Origin: Trebouxia sp. TZW2008
Lineage: Eukaryota > Chlorophyta > Trebouxiophyceae > Trebouxiales > Trebouxiaceae
DNA: 64,000 nucleotides
NCBI GenBank assembly: GCA_002118135.1
Contig: BDIU01000227.1
Span: 1-64,000, forward strand
Direction: 5' to 3'
In this document: positions 34,391 to 46,500 of the stretch, one piece after another
Numbering within the stretch: position 1 is the stretch's first letter
Layout: every line of letters begins with the position of its first letter
Notes under the pieces: model-generated
Told to the model about the DNA's origin: nothing
The model's input: only the letters and a program-made list of their open reading frames with translations
Databases searched by the model: none
Position numbers and translations under genes: made by a program

Positions 34391-37300
34391 ATGGAGGAGG
34401 CCAGGGTGGCAAAGGCATTTTTGGCCAAAGTTGCCACCCGAGCAGAGAGGCATTTGGCTGAGCTAGCAGCAAGCATCGATGAGGACTTGCAAAACCTTCC
34501 TATGACCGTACAGCTCGAGCCTACGTCGCCACAATATAAGAATGCGATTCAAACCGTCAAGTTGCAGGTGAGCGTTTGTTGCTCGAGTCTATGTGAGGTC
34601 GATCCTGCTGCGCAGCAGTTTAAGATGTTCAAGCTGCCTAACCTATCAAGGCTGACCTATCGAGACCGCCAATGGCTTTGCAACATGGCTTCAGTCATGG
34701 ACTGTGCAAATGCCAGGTTTGCCATGCCATGGCGTTACAGCAAGCCAGCCAGGCCTCAGCGCATCAACAGGAGCAGCAAGAGCTTGCAGCTATAGCAGCA
34801 CTGCAGCCTGTGTTGCAAGCCAGCTTCGGTCAGGTGGACACAGCTCTGGCGCACCAACAAGACCTCGCTGAAGTATCAGATTGCATCACAGCCGTTGCAG
34901 CTCAGTATCTTGGCTCCGACCATGCCGTGTGTGTCAGCATACAGCATGCCTTTGTCAGCATGTTCACTGCAGCCTCACTACCCAGGCTAGCCAGTCTGCC
35001 GCCACCAGACAGGGAGGCACAGCTCAGGCAGCTGGCTGACATCTGTATAGGTGAGCAGTGCAACAGCAGTTGAGCATGTCTGTCTTTTGTATGCTCAGGG
35101 TTTACAATCGATGTTCCTGCACATACTGTCAGACCAAGGAGCAACTGTAGCAGCAGTGCAGTGTTAGCATGATTCTGGGCAGTCTGCAACACGGACATGA
35201 TCAGCTGCAAGAAACGATTGTACTCAGCAGCTTTGACTGTGTATGCTTAGTGGGAACCTGTCAGTGTGAAATGGCAAGGCTGCTGTGTGCCCTTCGCCAT
35301 GCTACAATGTTTCCACATTCACCACACATGAGGCTTGCAACACATGAGCTGACTATTGCTGATGGCTTGCAGCGCATGCTGCAGAGTGAAAAGCAATGCC
35401 TTTGACATGTCTGACCGCAAACTCTGCCTGCCTGCAGGCATCTGTCTCTTTAACGATTGCAATCTGGAGGGTGTGTCCAATCAAAGTTTCTTTGAGATGG
35501 AGCAGCCAATGCAGCTTGTTGAGGCTATCATGCAGAGCTCAAGCGCAATAGAACATGATCTGCGGGAGTACAATGATGCCATAGCCCACAGGTGAGGTTG
35601 TTGATTCAGTTCCCTACAGCTGCTTGCACAGCTCCCTGGTAGCTGCAGCCCAGTGGTACTCCAGTACACGAGTATCAAAGTATCACTGAGAGGGATGCAC
35701 TGCATAAAGTAGCTGAAGTACTGCAGTACCAATGGCATGTTCAGAAAGCAATTGACTTGTACAGAAAGCATCTTCACCTGTACAGAAAGGAGTATTCAAC
35801 AGTTGTACAAGCGTTTGTTGTCGAGGCAGCGGGAGCTTGTCAAGTGCCTGGGTGCAGGCAACAGCAGCAGTGAGCCTCTTCCTCATGCAGGCACCACAAA
35901 AGCATCGCTTCAGAACTAAAGGCTGATTCAGTGCTTGGTTTCACGCAGAAGCAGCAGTGAGCCACCTCAGGAGGCTACAATGGTGCAGCTGACTGGACAG
36001 CTAGCGTACCTGCAGCAGGCCCGTCTGCTGTGCCAAAGCATGCAGGACAGCCTGTCTGCGGCAATGGTGAGCAACCCTTCTGTTGTCCTGCATTGCTCTG
36101 CCCTGCCTGCACATCTTGAGCCTATGCCTTGGTCATGCAGCAGGCCATTCACTGTGCCAAAGGACAAGCTGCAGGCAGCAATGGTGGGTGCTGCTCTCAC
36201 CCTGCCTTTCTTTATCATGCCGCCACATCTTGAGTCTGCGCTGTGCCCGCAAGGACTCCATAATGCGCTAGACAACCAGCTACGCAGAGTTGGTTGATGG
36301 CATCACGTTGCACCAGTGAGTGCAGCGTCATGACATTGAGTTCTGCTTTTTTGTGTTGTGCACACAGTTACTTTTACAGCAGAGCTGACGATGGACTGAA
36401 TCATCCTGGGAGTCATGTACTCATTACAGTGTGATGATACATGCTTTGCACAGAACCAGAAACGCATTGTACAAAAGAGTACACCAGGCTTGACCAACAT
36501 GTCGAGAGGTAGCAGCCAGCGGCAACGTGACTCATTTGTGCATCAGGCAGACAAATGTCTGCCTGACGCTAATGCTGTACCAGCATTATGTTCCAGGCTT
36601 GGCTCATGTACAGGGCAGTATCAGGCAGCAGCAATCTGAGCAGGAGGCAGGGCTACGGGAGGTGCAGAGGCTGGTTGGAGGAGCCCTGGCGGTGGAGAGG
36701 CAGGTTGTGCAGCCCGCCTTTGCAGCCATAGGCAGGCGCCATGTTGCCATGCTGCAAGCCTACACCATACTGCAGCAGCAGCCGGCGCTGGTGGCGGCCG
36801 TGTTCAGCTGTATAGGTGACTCCCTTCTTGAGCCTGTGAGACTATGTTGACCTGATGAGAAAGATCAAGCTTGATCCTCAGAGCCTATAGTATGCTGATG
36901 GAGCAGCAGTCAGCGGCTGCAGCAGATGTCATCAGCTGGCAAGGCTTTATGATTCACTGTTGGCTCATGTATCCCTGTTTCCCCCAAGCATTTTGCACGC
37001 CTGCATGCATGTGATGCTGCGCTTGCAGATACTCATGTCTACACATCACTTAGGCCGCGCATGGTGCAATATGACAGTGACCAACATGACCAAATGCACA
37101 AAAGCTGCAGCTGCCCAATCATGTCATCAGTATGGGTAGAATAGCGCAAGATCTTAATCTGTTGTACGAGCGACACTTGTGCAGTGTAGGCATCACATGA
37201 CTCACTGCAAATAGCACTTTTGCTTCTGTGCGCAAATGCTTACACGTCACAGGCAGGCTGGTAAGCCACTGCGGAAGCAAAGAAAGTCTGCCACCCCACA

Positions 37301-39725
37301 CTTGTGTATTTGCACTCACAGTTTGCTCATTGATGTACTATGTCAGACTACTCGGATGAGAAACAATGTATGCGTGTTGAAATCACCACACCAAGGTGAT
37401 GACATCAAAAGATGACAGAGCTGCCATTATCAGCACAAGAATGCAGACCTGCAAGTTGCCATGCAGAGGACACAATCACAGCATGCTGGCAGCGAGTTTT
37501 ATGTTTACTTCCAAGCAGTTACACATGCTTTGCAACGCTACAGGAAGACCGCGTCAGCTTCAAGTTTCATTACATTGTCAAACTGCTGTTGCTGTCAAGT
37601 GCGAGTAGAAGGCAACAAGCTTCAGCCAGGGGCGGTGTGTTGTGAAGCAAGCTCTTCATGGATCCCAGCATCTGATCCAGTTGACTTGACATCATTGAAA
37701 CACTAGGGACTTACCTATGCCATTGGAGCTCTCCTCCCAAGATCATCAACTGAATGTTTCCTCCAAAAGTGCTGTTTTCCTTTAACATTATTGATATCAG
37801 CAAGGAGATATAGCACGAGAGAGTTTTTGCCATGAATTTGTTTTTGTTGGTTTCATGCAGATGCAAACAAGCCGCAGCTGCCGAAGGGGTTGGCTGCCTT
37901 TGGTGCCACCAATTCCATATTGCCCCTGGCCATCATCATTGTTGACAGCCTGGCCCCAGAGTCCCAATCATGCTGACCTTTCCTCCAACATTTTCATGTT
38001 TGCGGCACCATGTCTGTGAAGCTGTAAACCATCTTGGACTTCATGTCATCACATGGATTTCATGACGACGTTGAATTGATACAGGAGCAATTCGACAGCA
38101 AGAGATGTGTCATGGCATCACCCATGTCAGCAAGGGTACATCACAGCCCCATAGCAGCTGTACACTTGCGAACAAGGCTTGTGTCAATTCATGCAGCAAC
38201 CAACAAGTCACAGCTGTCAAAGGAGCCGGCTGCCTCTGGTGCAACAAATTCTATTTTGCTCCTGACATTCAACAAGATAAGAGCAAGGACGCAGCGGAGC
38301 CCCTTAGCAGCTGTGTGCTTGTGGCTGTACTGCTTTGCATTATCATGACTATATATTGCTTACAGCACCAACCACGTTGGTTGTGTTCATGCACATGCCA
38401 ACAAGCCACAGCTGCCAAAGGAGCTGGCTGCCTCTGGTGCAACAAACTCCATCATGCCCATGGCCTCATCATTAATATTAGTATGGGTCCTAGAGAACCC
38501 ATCAGTTTGGCATGCAATAGCCCTGCAGCGGCTCAATGCTGGTATCACAAACTTTGTTTGATTCCTGCAGAAGCCAACAAGCCACAGCTGCCAAGGGGGT
38601 TGGCTGCCTCTGGTGCCACAAGCTCCATATCGCCCCTGGCCCACATCGTTGATGACAGCAAGGACACATCACAAACCAAAAGCAGCTGTGCGTTTGTAAC
38701 TCTACTGATGCCAGCATCACTATCTGCTGCTTGCTATTGATAAGGCCAACCTTACTGATTGCTTTCATGCAGAAGCCAACAAGCCGCACCTGCCAAAGGA
38801 GTTGGCTGCCTCTGGTGCAACAAACTCTATATTGCCCCTGGCCCCCGTCGTCGATGATAGTCTGGGTCCCAGGGACCCCATCAACCTGGCAAATGCTGAA
38901 GCAGCTTCTGGCGCAGTCAGAGTTGCAGCTGCAGAGGCAGGCGGTACTGCACTGGGTCTGGCTGGATTCTGCCCTGTCAGCTTTGTCAAGAGGGCTGGAC
39001 TGCTTGTGCGAGCTGACCCTGCCCTCGCCTTTGTCAGGTAAATGCCTTATACAACATATAGCAAGGCTGTGCAGAAGTGATAAGCATATGTTGCAAGCCA
39101 TGCAAAGGCTGACGTGACTGCAGACTATGCAGACTAAAGCTTTTGCCCTCAGCTTTCATCGTCAACCAGCTGCGACGTGATGCTCAAGGACGTTTGTGTT
39201 GAGAGATGAAGCTTGTGAACAATATGCATTCCGTCACAGGGTGACTGGTGAGGCAAGTTGCTCTTGACAGATGCTGTACAGTCAAGTCAAGACAGTAGTG
39301 GCAACTAGACACTGTGTTCTGAGCCCACTGTGTCGCGCAGGTGTGACAATCAGCTGCTCGGCTTTGCAAGTCAAGAGTTCCTGAACTGGTTTGCGGCCTC
39401 ACCAAGGGCATACCTCAGGGCAGCGACTGTACAGGCCCTGATGCACCCAGCCTGCTTAGCCCCTCTCAACTTGCTACCAGCCTTCAAGGACTTGTCCCTG
39501 GACAAGCTGATTGCTTCATTAGCTTTGGAGCCAGAAGTGGTGGAGTGCGAGTGCCAGACAGAGCTTCACGCTGTTGCCAAGCACATTGATAGGAAGTATG
39601 AGTGGAATGAATGGGAGCACAGAAGGAAAGCTTTGGCTATGGTGAACTTGCGGCAGAAGCGCACACATGGCTCCCAAACCATCCTCAGCCACTTCAGGCG
39701 GGAGAATGCAACACAGGTGCAGTGA
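34391..39725 (+). CDS. CFAP206: CFAP206 cilia- and flagella-associated protein, about 544 aa
   Basis: Axonemal protein at the base of radial spoke 2, needed for normal ciliary beating. Exons 34391-34567, 34717-35050, 35438-35591, 35949-36066, 36614-36815, 38773-39037, 39341-39725; phases agree. An optional 72-nt exon 35786-35857 with a GC donor would also keep the frame. Signature blocks: RQLADICIGICLFNDCNLEG (the TGIRLFN-type motif), LAGFCPVSFVKRAGLL (GFCxxTFxxxxGLLLPG-like), and a C-terminus of CECQTELH, YEWNEWEHRRKALAMVNLRQ and SHFRRENATQVQ, nearly the same as in animal CFAP206. Its N-terminus is shorter than the human protein (622 aa), so an upstream exon could be missing. The intron 36816-38772 carries four decayed copies of the following exon. 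Confidence 0.9.
35855..36260 (+). repeat. Partial copies of CFAP206 exon 35949-36066 on both sides
   Basis: The exon start (AGCAGCAGTGAGCC) also appears at about 35864 following GCAG. The exon end plus donor and intron (GTGCCAAAG... GCAATGGT ... CACATCTTGAG) at about 36031-36125 recurs at about 36156-36235. The downstream copy has a GTGGGT donor-like site. Confidence 0.75.
36816..37860 (+). other. CFAP206 intron, no feature recognised
   Basis: First kilobase of the 2-kb intron. Short open frames on both strands, no domain seen. Confidence 0.4.
37861..38772 (+). repeat. Four decayed copies of CFAP206 exon 38773
   Basis: Copies begin at 37861, about 38197, about 38394 and 38571, before the intact exon at 38773. 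All carry AACAAGCC/AACAAGTC and GCTGCCTYTGGTGC(C/A)AC, the codons for ANKP and LAASGATNSI. Three follow an intact GCAG; the 38394 copy has GCAC. The first copy reads like the real exon for about 35 codons (LPKGLAAFGATNSILPLA) before a TGA. Confidence 0.9.
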
Positions 39726-39741
39726 CTTCTCTTTCTAATGA

Positions 39742-39899
39742 CTGGTTTTGTCATCAAGAAAGTTGTACTTACACAAAATTGTCATCACTCACAGGTCCCA
39801 CTGCAGTCAGAATGCAGTGATTGGCTCCCAATGGCGGTGTCCGGACATCAAGAATGTCTTTACATCCAGAATGTCCTAAAAAGGAGTAGTTGCTGTAAC
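39742..39899. mobile_element. Tc1/mariner-like MITE, copy 1 (left end missing)
   Basis: Closely related to 60493-60666. Shared words in the same order are CAAGAAAGTTGT, a CTTACA followed by AAATTGTC, CAGTCAGAATGCAGTG, TTGGCTCCCA and AGAATGTC. The right end (GTTGCTGTAACA) corresponds to the TACAGTAAC terminus of copy 2; the left terminus is lost. Confidence 0.75.
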
Positions 39900-40239
39900 A
39901 ATGTTTGTGCTGCAACTTTGCCACACACTGCTGTCTAAGATCTGGGGTGTAGGCTGTGATACTGTGATGTGAGAGGGCAAAGAGGCATTTTGTACATTTT
40001 TTTGTCTAGTCTGCGATGCAAAGCGCACATAGCTTTCTGATAGCTGCCGCTTCAGACCCCTACAAGGCATTGCAGCTTAGGTGTGGCAACCAAAGAGTGC
40101 CATGATGGTATGTATGCTAAACCTACAATTAATAATACAGGGCATGCTTGGCAAAACAGAGCATGCATGGCTTCAGAATGACGCACTGTGTTGTGTGCTG
40201 CTTAGGTGTGGCAAGCCATGCATGGTAGGATAGAGCATG

Positions 40240-40352
40240 CAAGGAAAGAAGAAGAAAAGAAAAGTCTACGCCGTTAGGCGCCATAACAGGAGCCTCTGTC
40301 TCAAGAGGCAGCCCGGGATTGCTGCCTTCAAAGCAACAACCTACAGAATAGA
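40240..40352 (+). repeat. Dispersed repeat family, copy C
   Basis: AGAAAAGAAAAG, CTACGCCGTTAGGC, ATAACAGGAGCCTCTGT, AGAGGCAGCCCGGGATT and AAGCAACAACCTACAG. Best conserved with copy D (56228-56346). Confidence 0.8.
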
Positions 40353-40539
40353 GCATGCATGGCTTTGCAACAGTGCTAACAATCAGCTTTGTTCTTTGCT
40401 GTTCAGGTGTGGCTGCCAAAGGGTGTGGCGAGTCAGACGCGTGTGAACAAGGGGCAGAGCATGCCTCGCAAGCTGCGGCATGTAGCTGGTCTCAGAGGCG
40501 CTCCTGGCTCACAAATGACAGTGCTGAGCTTGGAGCTAG

Positions 40540-40865
40540 ACCTCGGCCAATCATACCAGCAGTAGTGCAGGCTGGACTTGAAGCTGCGCCTTGGCCAATT
40601 TACCAACAATACTTTTCAGCTTGAATGTATAGCAATCAATGCTCAACATGAATTTGGACCTTGCATAGTCGTACCAGCAGTAGTGCAGAGCTTGTAATGT
40701 ACTGCAATCAACGCTCCATTTGAAAATAATCCTTGGCCGAATATACCAACAGTAGTGAGAGCTTGTCAAGTACTACTGCACAATCATTGCTCAACTTGAC
40801 TCTCAAACATTGGCCAATCATACCAAAGACAGTGCACAGCGTGTGAAGTACTACAGTCATGGCTG
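40540..40865. repeat. About 80-bp degenerate tandem array
   Basis: Four to five units containing TTGGCC(A/G)A, ATACCA, CAGTAGTG(C)AG, CTTG and CAATCA(A/T)(T/C)GCTC. No coding content recognised. Confidence 0.75.
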
Positions 40866-41664
40866 AACCGATAGCGGCTGTAGTTCTGCCCAGCACAGCA
40901 GCACTGGCAGAGGCTGCATTGATGCCTGGTGTCCTGCCAGCACTACTCATAGAGGCAGCTGCCAACAGACCTTGTGCAACTGTGAATGCTTTGTTCATTG
41001 GCAAGAGCTGCGAAAGCTGTGTGGTGTATCAGAGCGCACGTAATAGCAGGCTGTCACAACTATTGGGCAGACATGCAGTAAGGCAGAGGAATCAGCTAGG
41101 TCCCATGTGCTGTAATACATGATGTATTGATTTTGGTTCACATGATCATCCGCAGCTCGTGAAAATGAGATGCGACACTAACCAAGGCCTCTAGAGAAAA
41201 GCACGTGCACCGGCCAGTCAGGTGATTTGTGCACACAAAGGGTCGCCGCACATATTCACCGCGCACATTCGACAAAGTAAGCTGGCGGTGGTCGAGAATC
41301 ACAGCAGGAGGTAAAACACTTCACAGGCGTAGCTTGCGCTCAAAGCCAATCCGACACGCGATAGTTCGCTCAATTCGAAGGTATGCTACTGGCGTCGTTG
41401 GCTGCTTCATGATGTTAGTCGTGCTTGCATAAGTCGTATAGAAGCTTCTTAGTCGGAAAATGCTGTCGAACTGCTGGCGTTCTGGCATCAACAGCACAGC
41501 ACGTGTGAACGCTGTGGTGCGTTTATCGTGGATTTTGAAGGTACACAGCCGAGGTTTCGGGCTAACTATGGTTTTATCAATACCAATTGTCTAGAACAAC
41601 ATCTGCTCATAACCATGTCAACAGTGTACAATATTGTACATTACCAATGCTGACCTATGTTTCA

Positions 41665-41790
41665 GCTTTGCTCACAAGTGGCTGAATTGTATCATTGATG
41701 ATCAGCTCGTTTGCTAGCGAATATTTTCAGCTTTGCGCACAAGTGGTTGAATTGTATCATTGATGATCAGCTCGTTTGCTAGCGAATGGT
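41665..41790. repeat. 63-bp tandem duplication
   Basis: Two nearly identical 63-bp units (41665-41727, 41728-41790), each with GAATTGTATCATTGATGATC, CAGCTC and GTTTGCTAGCGAAT. Confidence 0.9.
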
Positions 41791-42328
41791 GTAAGTTGCC
41801 TCATTTCTTAGCGGTTTGGTGTTAAACTTGTTTTATAATTACATGCTTGCTAGAGCCTTGTCTCAAGCACTTTGACATTACAGCTTATGCTGATCTTGTG
41901 TACATTATCATGCCTTCAAGGCATGTTAATGATGCTAATGATTGCAATTGGTCGCGCTGCAGCTGTGATTCTGCAGTCACGACTTGGCAATAATCGGCAG
42001 GCTGCGACCATTTATGGTCGCCTTCCACTCGTTTCAAATGGTGTTAAACTACAGCTGCTGTCACGAGGTGTGTTGCGTCAAATGATATCAACGTTGAGTC
42101 GGCAGCATTTTGAGTCAGCAGGCACTTTGTTCTGGTGGTGGTGCTATGAACTTTCAAGTGCTGGGCATGCCCCAGAATGCTTGGGAAGGGTGCAGGTACT
42201 ATCAGGCATGCTTGTGTTCTCAGCAAACTATTATGCTATGGACTTGCTACATGTGCCACAGAATGCTTGTGGAGAAAGCAGGTGATGCTCAGACATGCCT
42301 GAGTCTCACTATAGTGCGGCACACCAAG

Positions 42329-42617
42329 TGTAGCAGTGTGAGGAATTAGCACCTCGCCATCTAGCTAGCAATGGTTTTTATCCAATATCTCATTCTGTAA
42401 CAATGGTTTCGAGAGTTCCCTCTCACGCGATTCGAACCCTTCCGCACGGGATTTCGCTGCATTTGCCTCTTGAGGACGCCTTTGCAGGGGGCCGCACCTG
42501 ACGCTATTCGCAGCAGAGTTGTTAAGCTGGCTCTATACTTAGGTGGGGGGAAATGTAGCAGTGTGAGGAATTAGCACCTCGCCATCTGGCTAGCAATCCC
42601 ATACGCGCTCTGTAACA
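42329..42617 (+). mobile_element. TRIM-like miniature LTR retrotransposon, 289 bp
   Basis: Two direct terminal repeats begin TGTAGCAGTGTGAGGAATTA and end CTGTAACA (42329-42402 and 42552-42617), i.e. TG...CA ends. One base inside the 5' repeat is TGGTTTCGAGAGTTCC, in the place of a tRNA primer-binding site (starts TGG). Directly before the 3' repeat is AGGTGGGGGGAAA, a polypurine tract. The internal part (about 150 bp) has no reading frame of note. Flanks CCAAG and AAAAG are only a weak 5-bp target duplication. Orientation + is set by PBS and PPT. Confidence 0.75.
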
Positions 42618-43551
42618 AAAAGTCTGGCTTGCATATCATGCTGTGCATGTCCTGCTGCATACAAACAAACCTGGTGCTTGCCAACGCAGAGACGCACAAT
42701 GACAAGAGTGCTGCAGCTAGCATATGAAATAGAACAGATAGTGACAATAGTACATAGATAGATGTGCATATTTACTACAAGTTGCATTCAGCTAGGTATG
42801 AATCAACAGATGTTTAGGTGTCTTGCTCCAGACAGATTCGTGCAGCAGATGACAAGCAGCGTGCACATCATGCTAATGCACATCAGCAGTGTAAGTGTGC
42901 AATGGATATGCATCAAACCAGTAGAGTATACACCAAGACTGTTACATGGGCTATCAAGCCATGTCATTAACACGATTGCCATCAACCAGTCTGCAACAAC
43001 AGTTCCCTACTGTACTAGTGCTATCTCAGAAAAAAAATGCCCAGAGTGCCAATACACATCCAGCTGAAACAGGTACAATCATCAAGCAGAAACTTGCAAA
43101 ATCAGCCTGCCAAAAGTGCAAAGCTTTGACAGGTCACGATGCCTGAAAAGCTTTGTTGAAAGCACAGCCTACGCATGCAAGGGCAATCAAGACTAGGGCA
43201 ACCATGACACTATTCAAGAAAAATTGCAGTACTATTGCCGGAAAGCGCATCACCATCTGCCCTGCTGAACAGACTAAGCATTGCCCCGCACAAGTCACAT
43301 AACATAAATCCTTCATGTTTCCAGGCACCGCAACGAAGCTGTACAAAGCCAGGGCAGATCATGCTGACCCATCATATTTGAAGGCCCCCTTTATTCTCCA
43401 CCTCATCCTTTCCAAGGACGAGGCATGCAAGCTGAAACCATGGAAAGCTAGCTGAGCCAAACGATGTGCTCAAACCTCACAAACAGGCGACCATGTCCTG
43501 GAATGATCCTCAAGTAAAGCTCAAGTCCTGGGGTAAGCGATGTAAGATCTC

Positions 43552-46500
43552 TTAGACATTGACGACAGTGCCAGCCAAAGGCTTGCCAATGTTGGCTGGG
43601 TTGCCGAAACCGTTAGTGTAGCCGGCAGCACCATCCTTGCCGCGGGCGCTGTCCTGCACTGGGACACCGCCGGAGCCTGCTGGGATGTAGTTACCAGTGC
43701 GGGAGTCCTTTACCTCCAGACCAAGCTCCCTCAGGTCCTCAAGAGCCTCCTCAGCATCCAATTTGCGGTCGTAGTTCTGCACCAAAACAGACAATATCAG
43801 CACACAACGTCCTGACTTTTGATACTGAAACAAGAATCTGCTGCAGATTGAGTGCCACAGCTGTGGACATCAGAGTGGGCGTAACCAATCTGGACAATGT
43901 GCTGCAATACAGCAGAGCAGGTTGTCATGCAGACAGCAAAATGACATGCAAGGCACATGCAAGCAATCTTTCAAAGGTAACGCCACATTTAACTACACTG
44001 ACCCAAACAACATCTGCAAAAGGAATGGTCAACACTGACAAATCAACACAAGTGCAAGGTTACAGCAGCAATGCTCATGCTTGAATGGAACGCTGACGCG
44101 TTGCTCAGTCATAATCTGTCCACTCACCAACACTGACTACAATGAAGTGACAAGCACCGGCAGCAATGCTCGTGCAGAAATGTGTAGAGGTCAAAAAAAT
44201 AGTAAAGCAAGCTGATGCTGAATGGAATGTAGAAACTTTCTCACCTTGTGCAGCCTCATGGCGTACTTCTCAAAGAATGAGAGGGACTTGGGGTTGATGG
44301 CCTCGCCGTGGTAGGTCCTGCCAGCCAGGATGTACCTCCACCGCCTGTCAGTCTCAGCCAAGGAGATACGCAGAGGGTCAGGCAGGAACACCAGGGTCAG
44401 AAGGAAACCAGCAACATTGAAGGTGGATGTAGCCCAGAACTTGTTCCTGCAACATCACGCAGCAATTGAGATGCTGCAGCCAAAATGCAACACAAAAATG
44501 CATCATCACAAACATGAAAACCAACAATATATGAGCAGGGTATGAGACACATGCAGAGCTGTATGTGAGCAAAACAATACTTTTTGAAGTACTGCATCTA
44601 GACCTGACAGTGCATTCAATGCTGTATAAACCGACACTGCTGTCTAAATGCTGCTATGTGAGACATCATTGAAGGCAGGCACGCCAGCCTATGCTACAGC
44701 GACTGGACCAGAGTAAGCATGCAATAACAGATGATGCATTGGCAACGAGGCAAGGTTTACCTGGCAATGGTGAGGGGCTGGTAGTTGAACCAGATAGTGG
44801 CCCACAGAGCTCCAACCTTGGCCAGACCGGCGGACATACCGTGAGCAGTTGTACGCACCTCAGTGGGGTACAACTCACCTGCAAGGTACAGACACAGTCA
44901 GCTTGATAACCAGGCATACTACTGGCAAACAAGAATGCTGAACCCAGATATGCTTTGCAAAATTGAGGCCTTGCAAGGATGCATCAGGCGCTAGCTGCCG
45001 CACATAAGGCTATGCGCGCAGCAGAACAGTCAACAGTCAACACGGGCCTTGGCAGGCAACTGATGATGTCATTTGCAATGTATCAGCATGCACTATACAA
45101 AGAAAGACGTGAAAACTCACCAGCCAGCAGGAAGGTGGTGCAGTTGGGCCCAAATTGGCCCCAGAAACTGGAGAAGAAGTACAGGAACTGGAAGGTGGAA
45201 ATGCCCTTCTTGCCAGTCAGGGCTGGGTAGCAGGCGGCTGAGATGTAGAACAGCACAGTCACAGCAGCGAAACCAAGAAGCTGCAGCCTGAGACGGCCAA
45301 CCTTGGGGTTGTCAATGACGGCTGCTGCCAGCCAGTAACCAATCAGGGCCACACCAGAGTTCAGCAGAGTCCACAGCAGAGTCTCTTCCAAGTCTGCATC
45401 ACAAAACAACAGTTCAGTCAACAAGCTGTCAGCTGCACAGCAGTACAAGACATGGACATCTGTGATCAGCAAACCACCAGTCTGACACAGCAGCGCACAA
45501 GACACATTGAGCTCCTGCCACTGCATAAGGGCTTTGCGAGGGATTGCGCGCAGCATGCAACAGCAATTGAGCACAGTGCAGCAAAGCAGCAGCATTGAAG
45601 GCATGGCATTGAGGCTTGGCAATTGGAAAACAGGTGTAGCAATTACGAGGACTCACCAGCTCCTGAGGGGGACAGCACCTTGATGAAAGCACTCTGGAAC
45701 ACCTTGTTGCCGTAGAAGGAGAAATCCCACAGGAACCAGCAACCAGCTGTGGCTAACAAACGAGGCCTGCACAAGACATCCAAACAGATAAGCATGACAC
45801 ACAGAAGTTGCGCCTGACTGCAGATGGCCTTCAACACCAGATGAACAGATGAGGTCAAGTAGACTGCTGGCTAGCTGAAGCAGCATCAGTTGAGATCATG
45901 GATCAAGCAGGCTTGCAAAATAAACAGCCGTTGTGCTCAGCAGTGGACAAAGCTGCAGTAGCTCAAACAAGCTTGCACAACAAACCAAAGACATCAAACA
46001 AAGGTAGAAGGCATACCAGTAGTTGGCCAAAAGCTTGCCCATGTTGCGTGACTCGTTGCTCTTGCGCTTCTTCCACACAGCAGACTCACGGAGTCTGAAG
46101 ATACGGTAGTAAAGCATGTATAGGATGGGGATCATACCAACACCGTATGCTGTACGCCACACACCACCCAATCTGCAAGAGATATAACAGATGCCATACA
46201 CCTTGCAGGACACTGCAAGCTGACTCACCAACAGCAGATACATTTCATCAAGACTTGTGATGCAGCAGTTGCAAGAAACGGGCAATCTCACAGCCATACC
46301 ATGCCAAAGCAACAGCATGACCAAGCATACAGTTGCAGTGCACCAAACCTGGAACCTTCAGAATTGCAGGAAAAGAAATTTACCTCCAGGCGGTGTATCT
46401 GTGGGTGCGCTTGTTGGGCTCAGTGGTGGAGTAGATGGCCAGCAGGACACACAGCACTGCAGTGTTGGTGAAGTTACCCACACCTTGCATCGAGAAGGTG

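Larger units (their letters stand above)
39726..43551. other. Gene-poor, repeat-rich block between convergent CFAP206 and phosphate transporter
   Basis: 3.8 kb with no supported coding gene. It contains a Tc1/mariner-like MITE copy, dispersed repeat copy C, an approximately 80-bp tandem array, a 63-bp duplication and a TRIM-like LTR element, each listed separately. Confidence 0.6.

Noticed and set aside
35786..35857. Extra CFAP206 exon with a GC donor (KEYSTVVQAFVVEAAGACQ)
   Set aside because: It fits in phase but is not needed to keep the frame, and its end overlaps a decayed copy of the next exon. Left as optional, not in the main model.
42405..42500. tRNA-like GGTTCGAATC box on the minus strand
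   Set aside because: The bases around the box cannot form a T-arm and the distance to a CCA-like end is wrong. The sequence is better explained as the primer-binding and internal part of the TRIM element.
45429..45692. Open frames over the phosphate-transporter introns
   Set aside because: They are readthroughs or other frames of the minus-strand exons; no independent domain.
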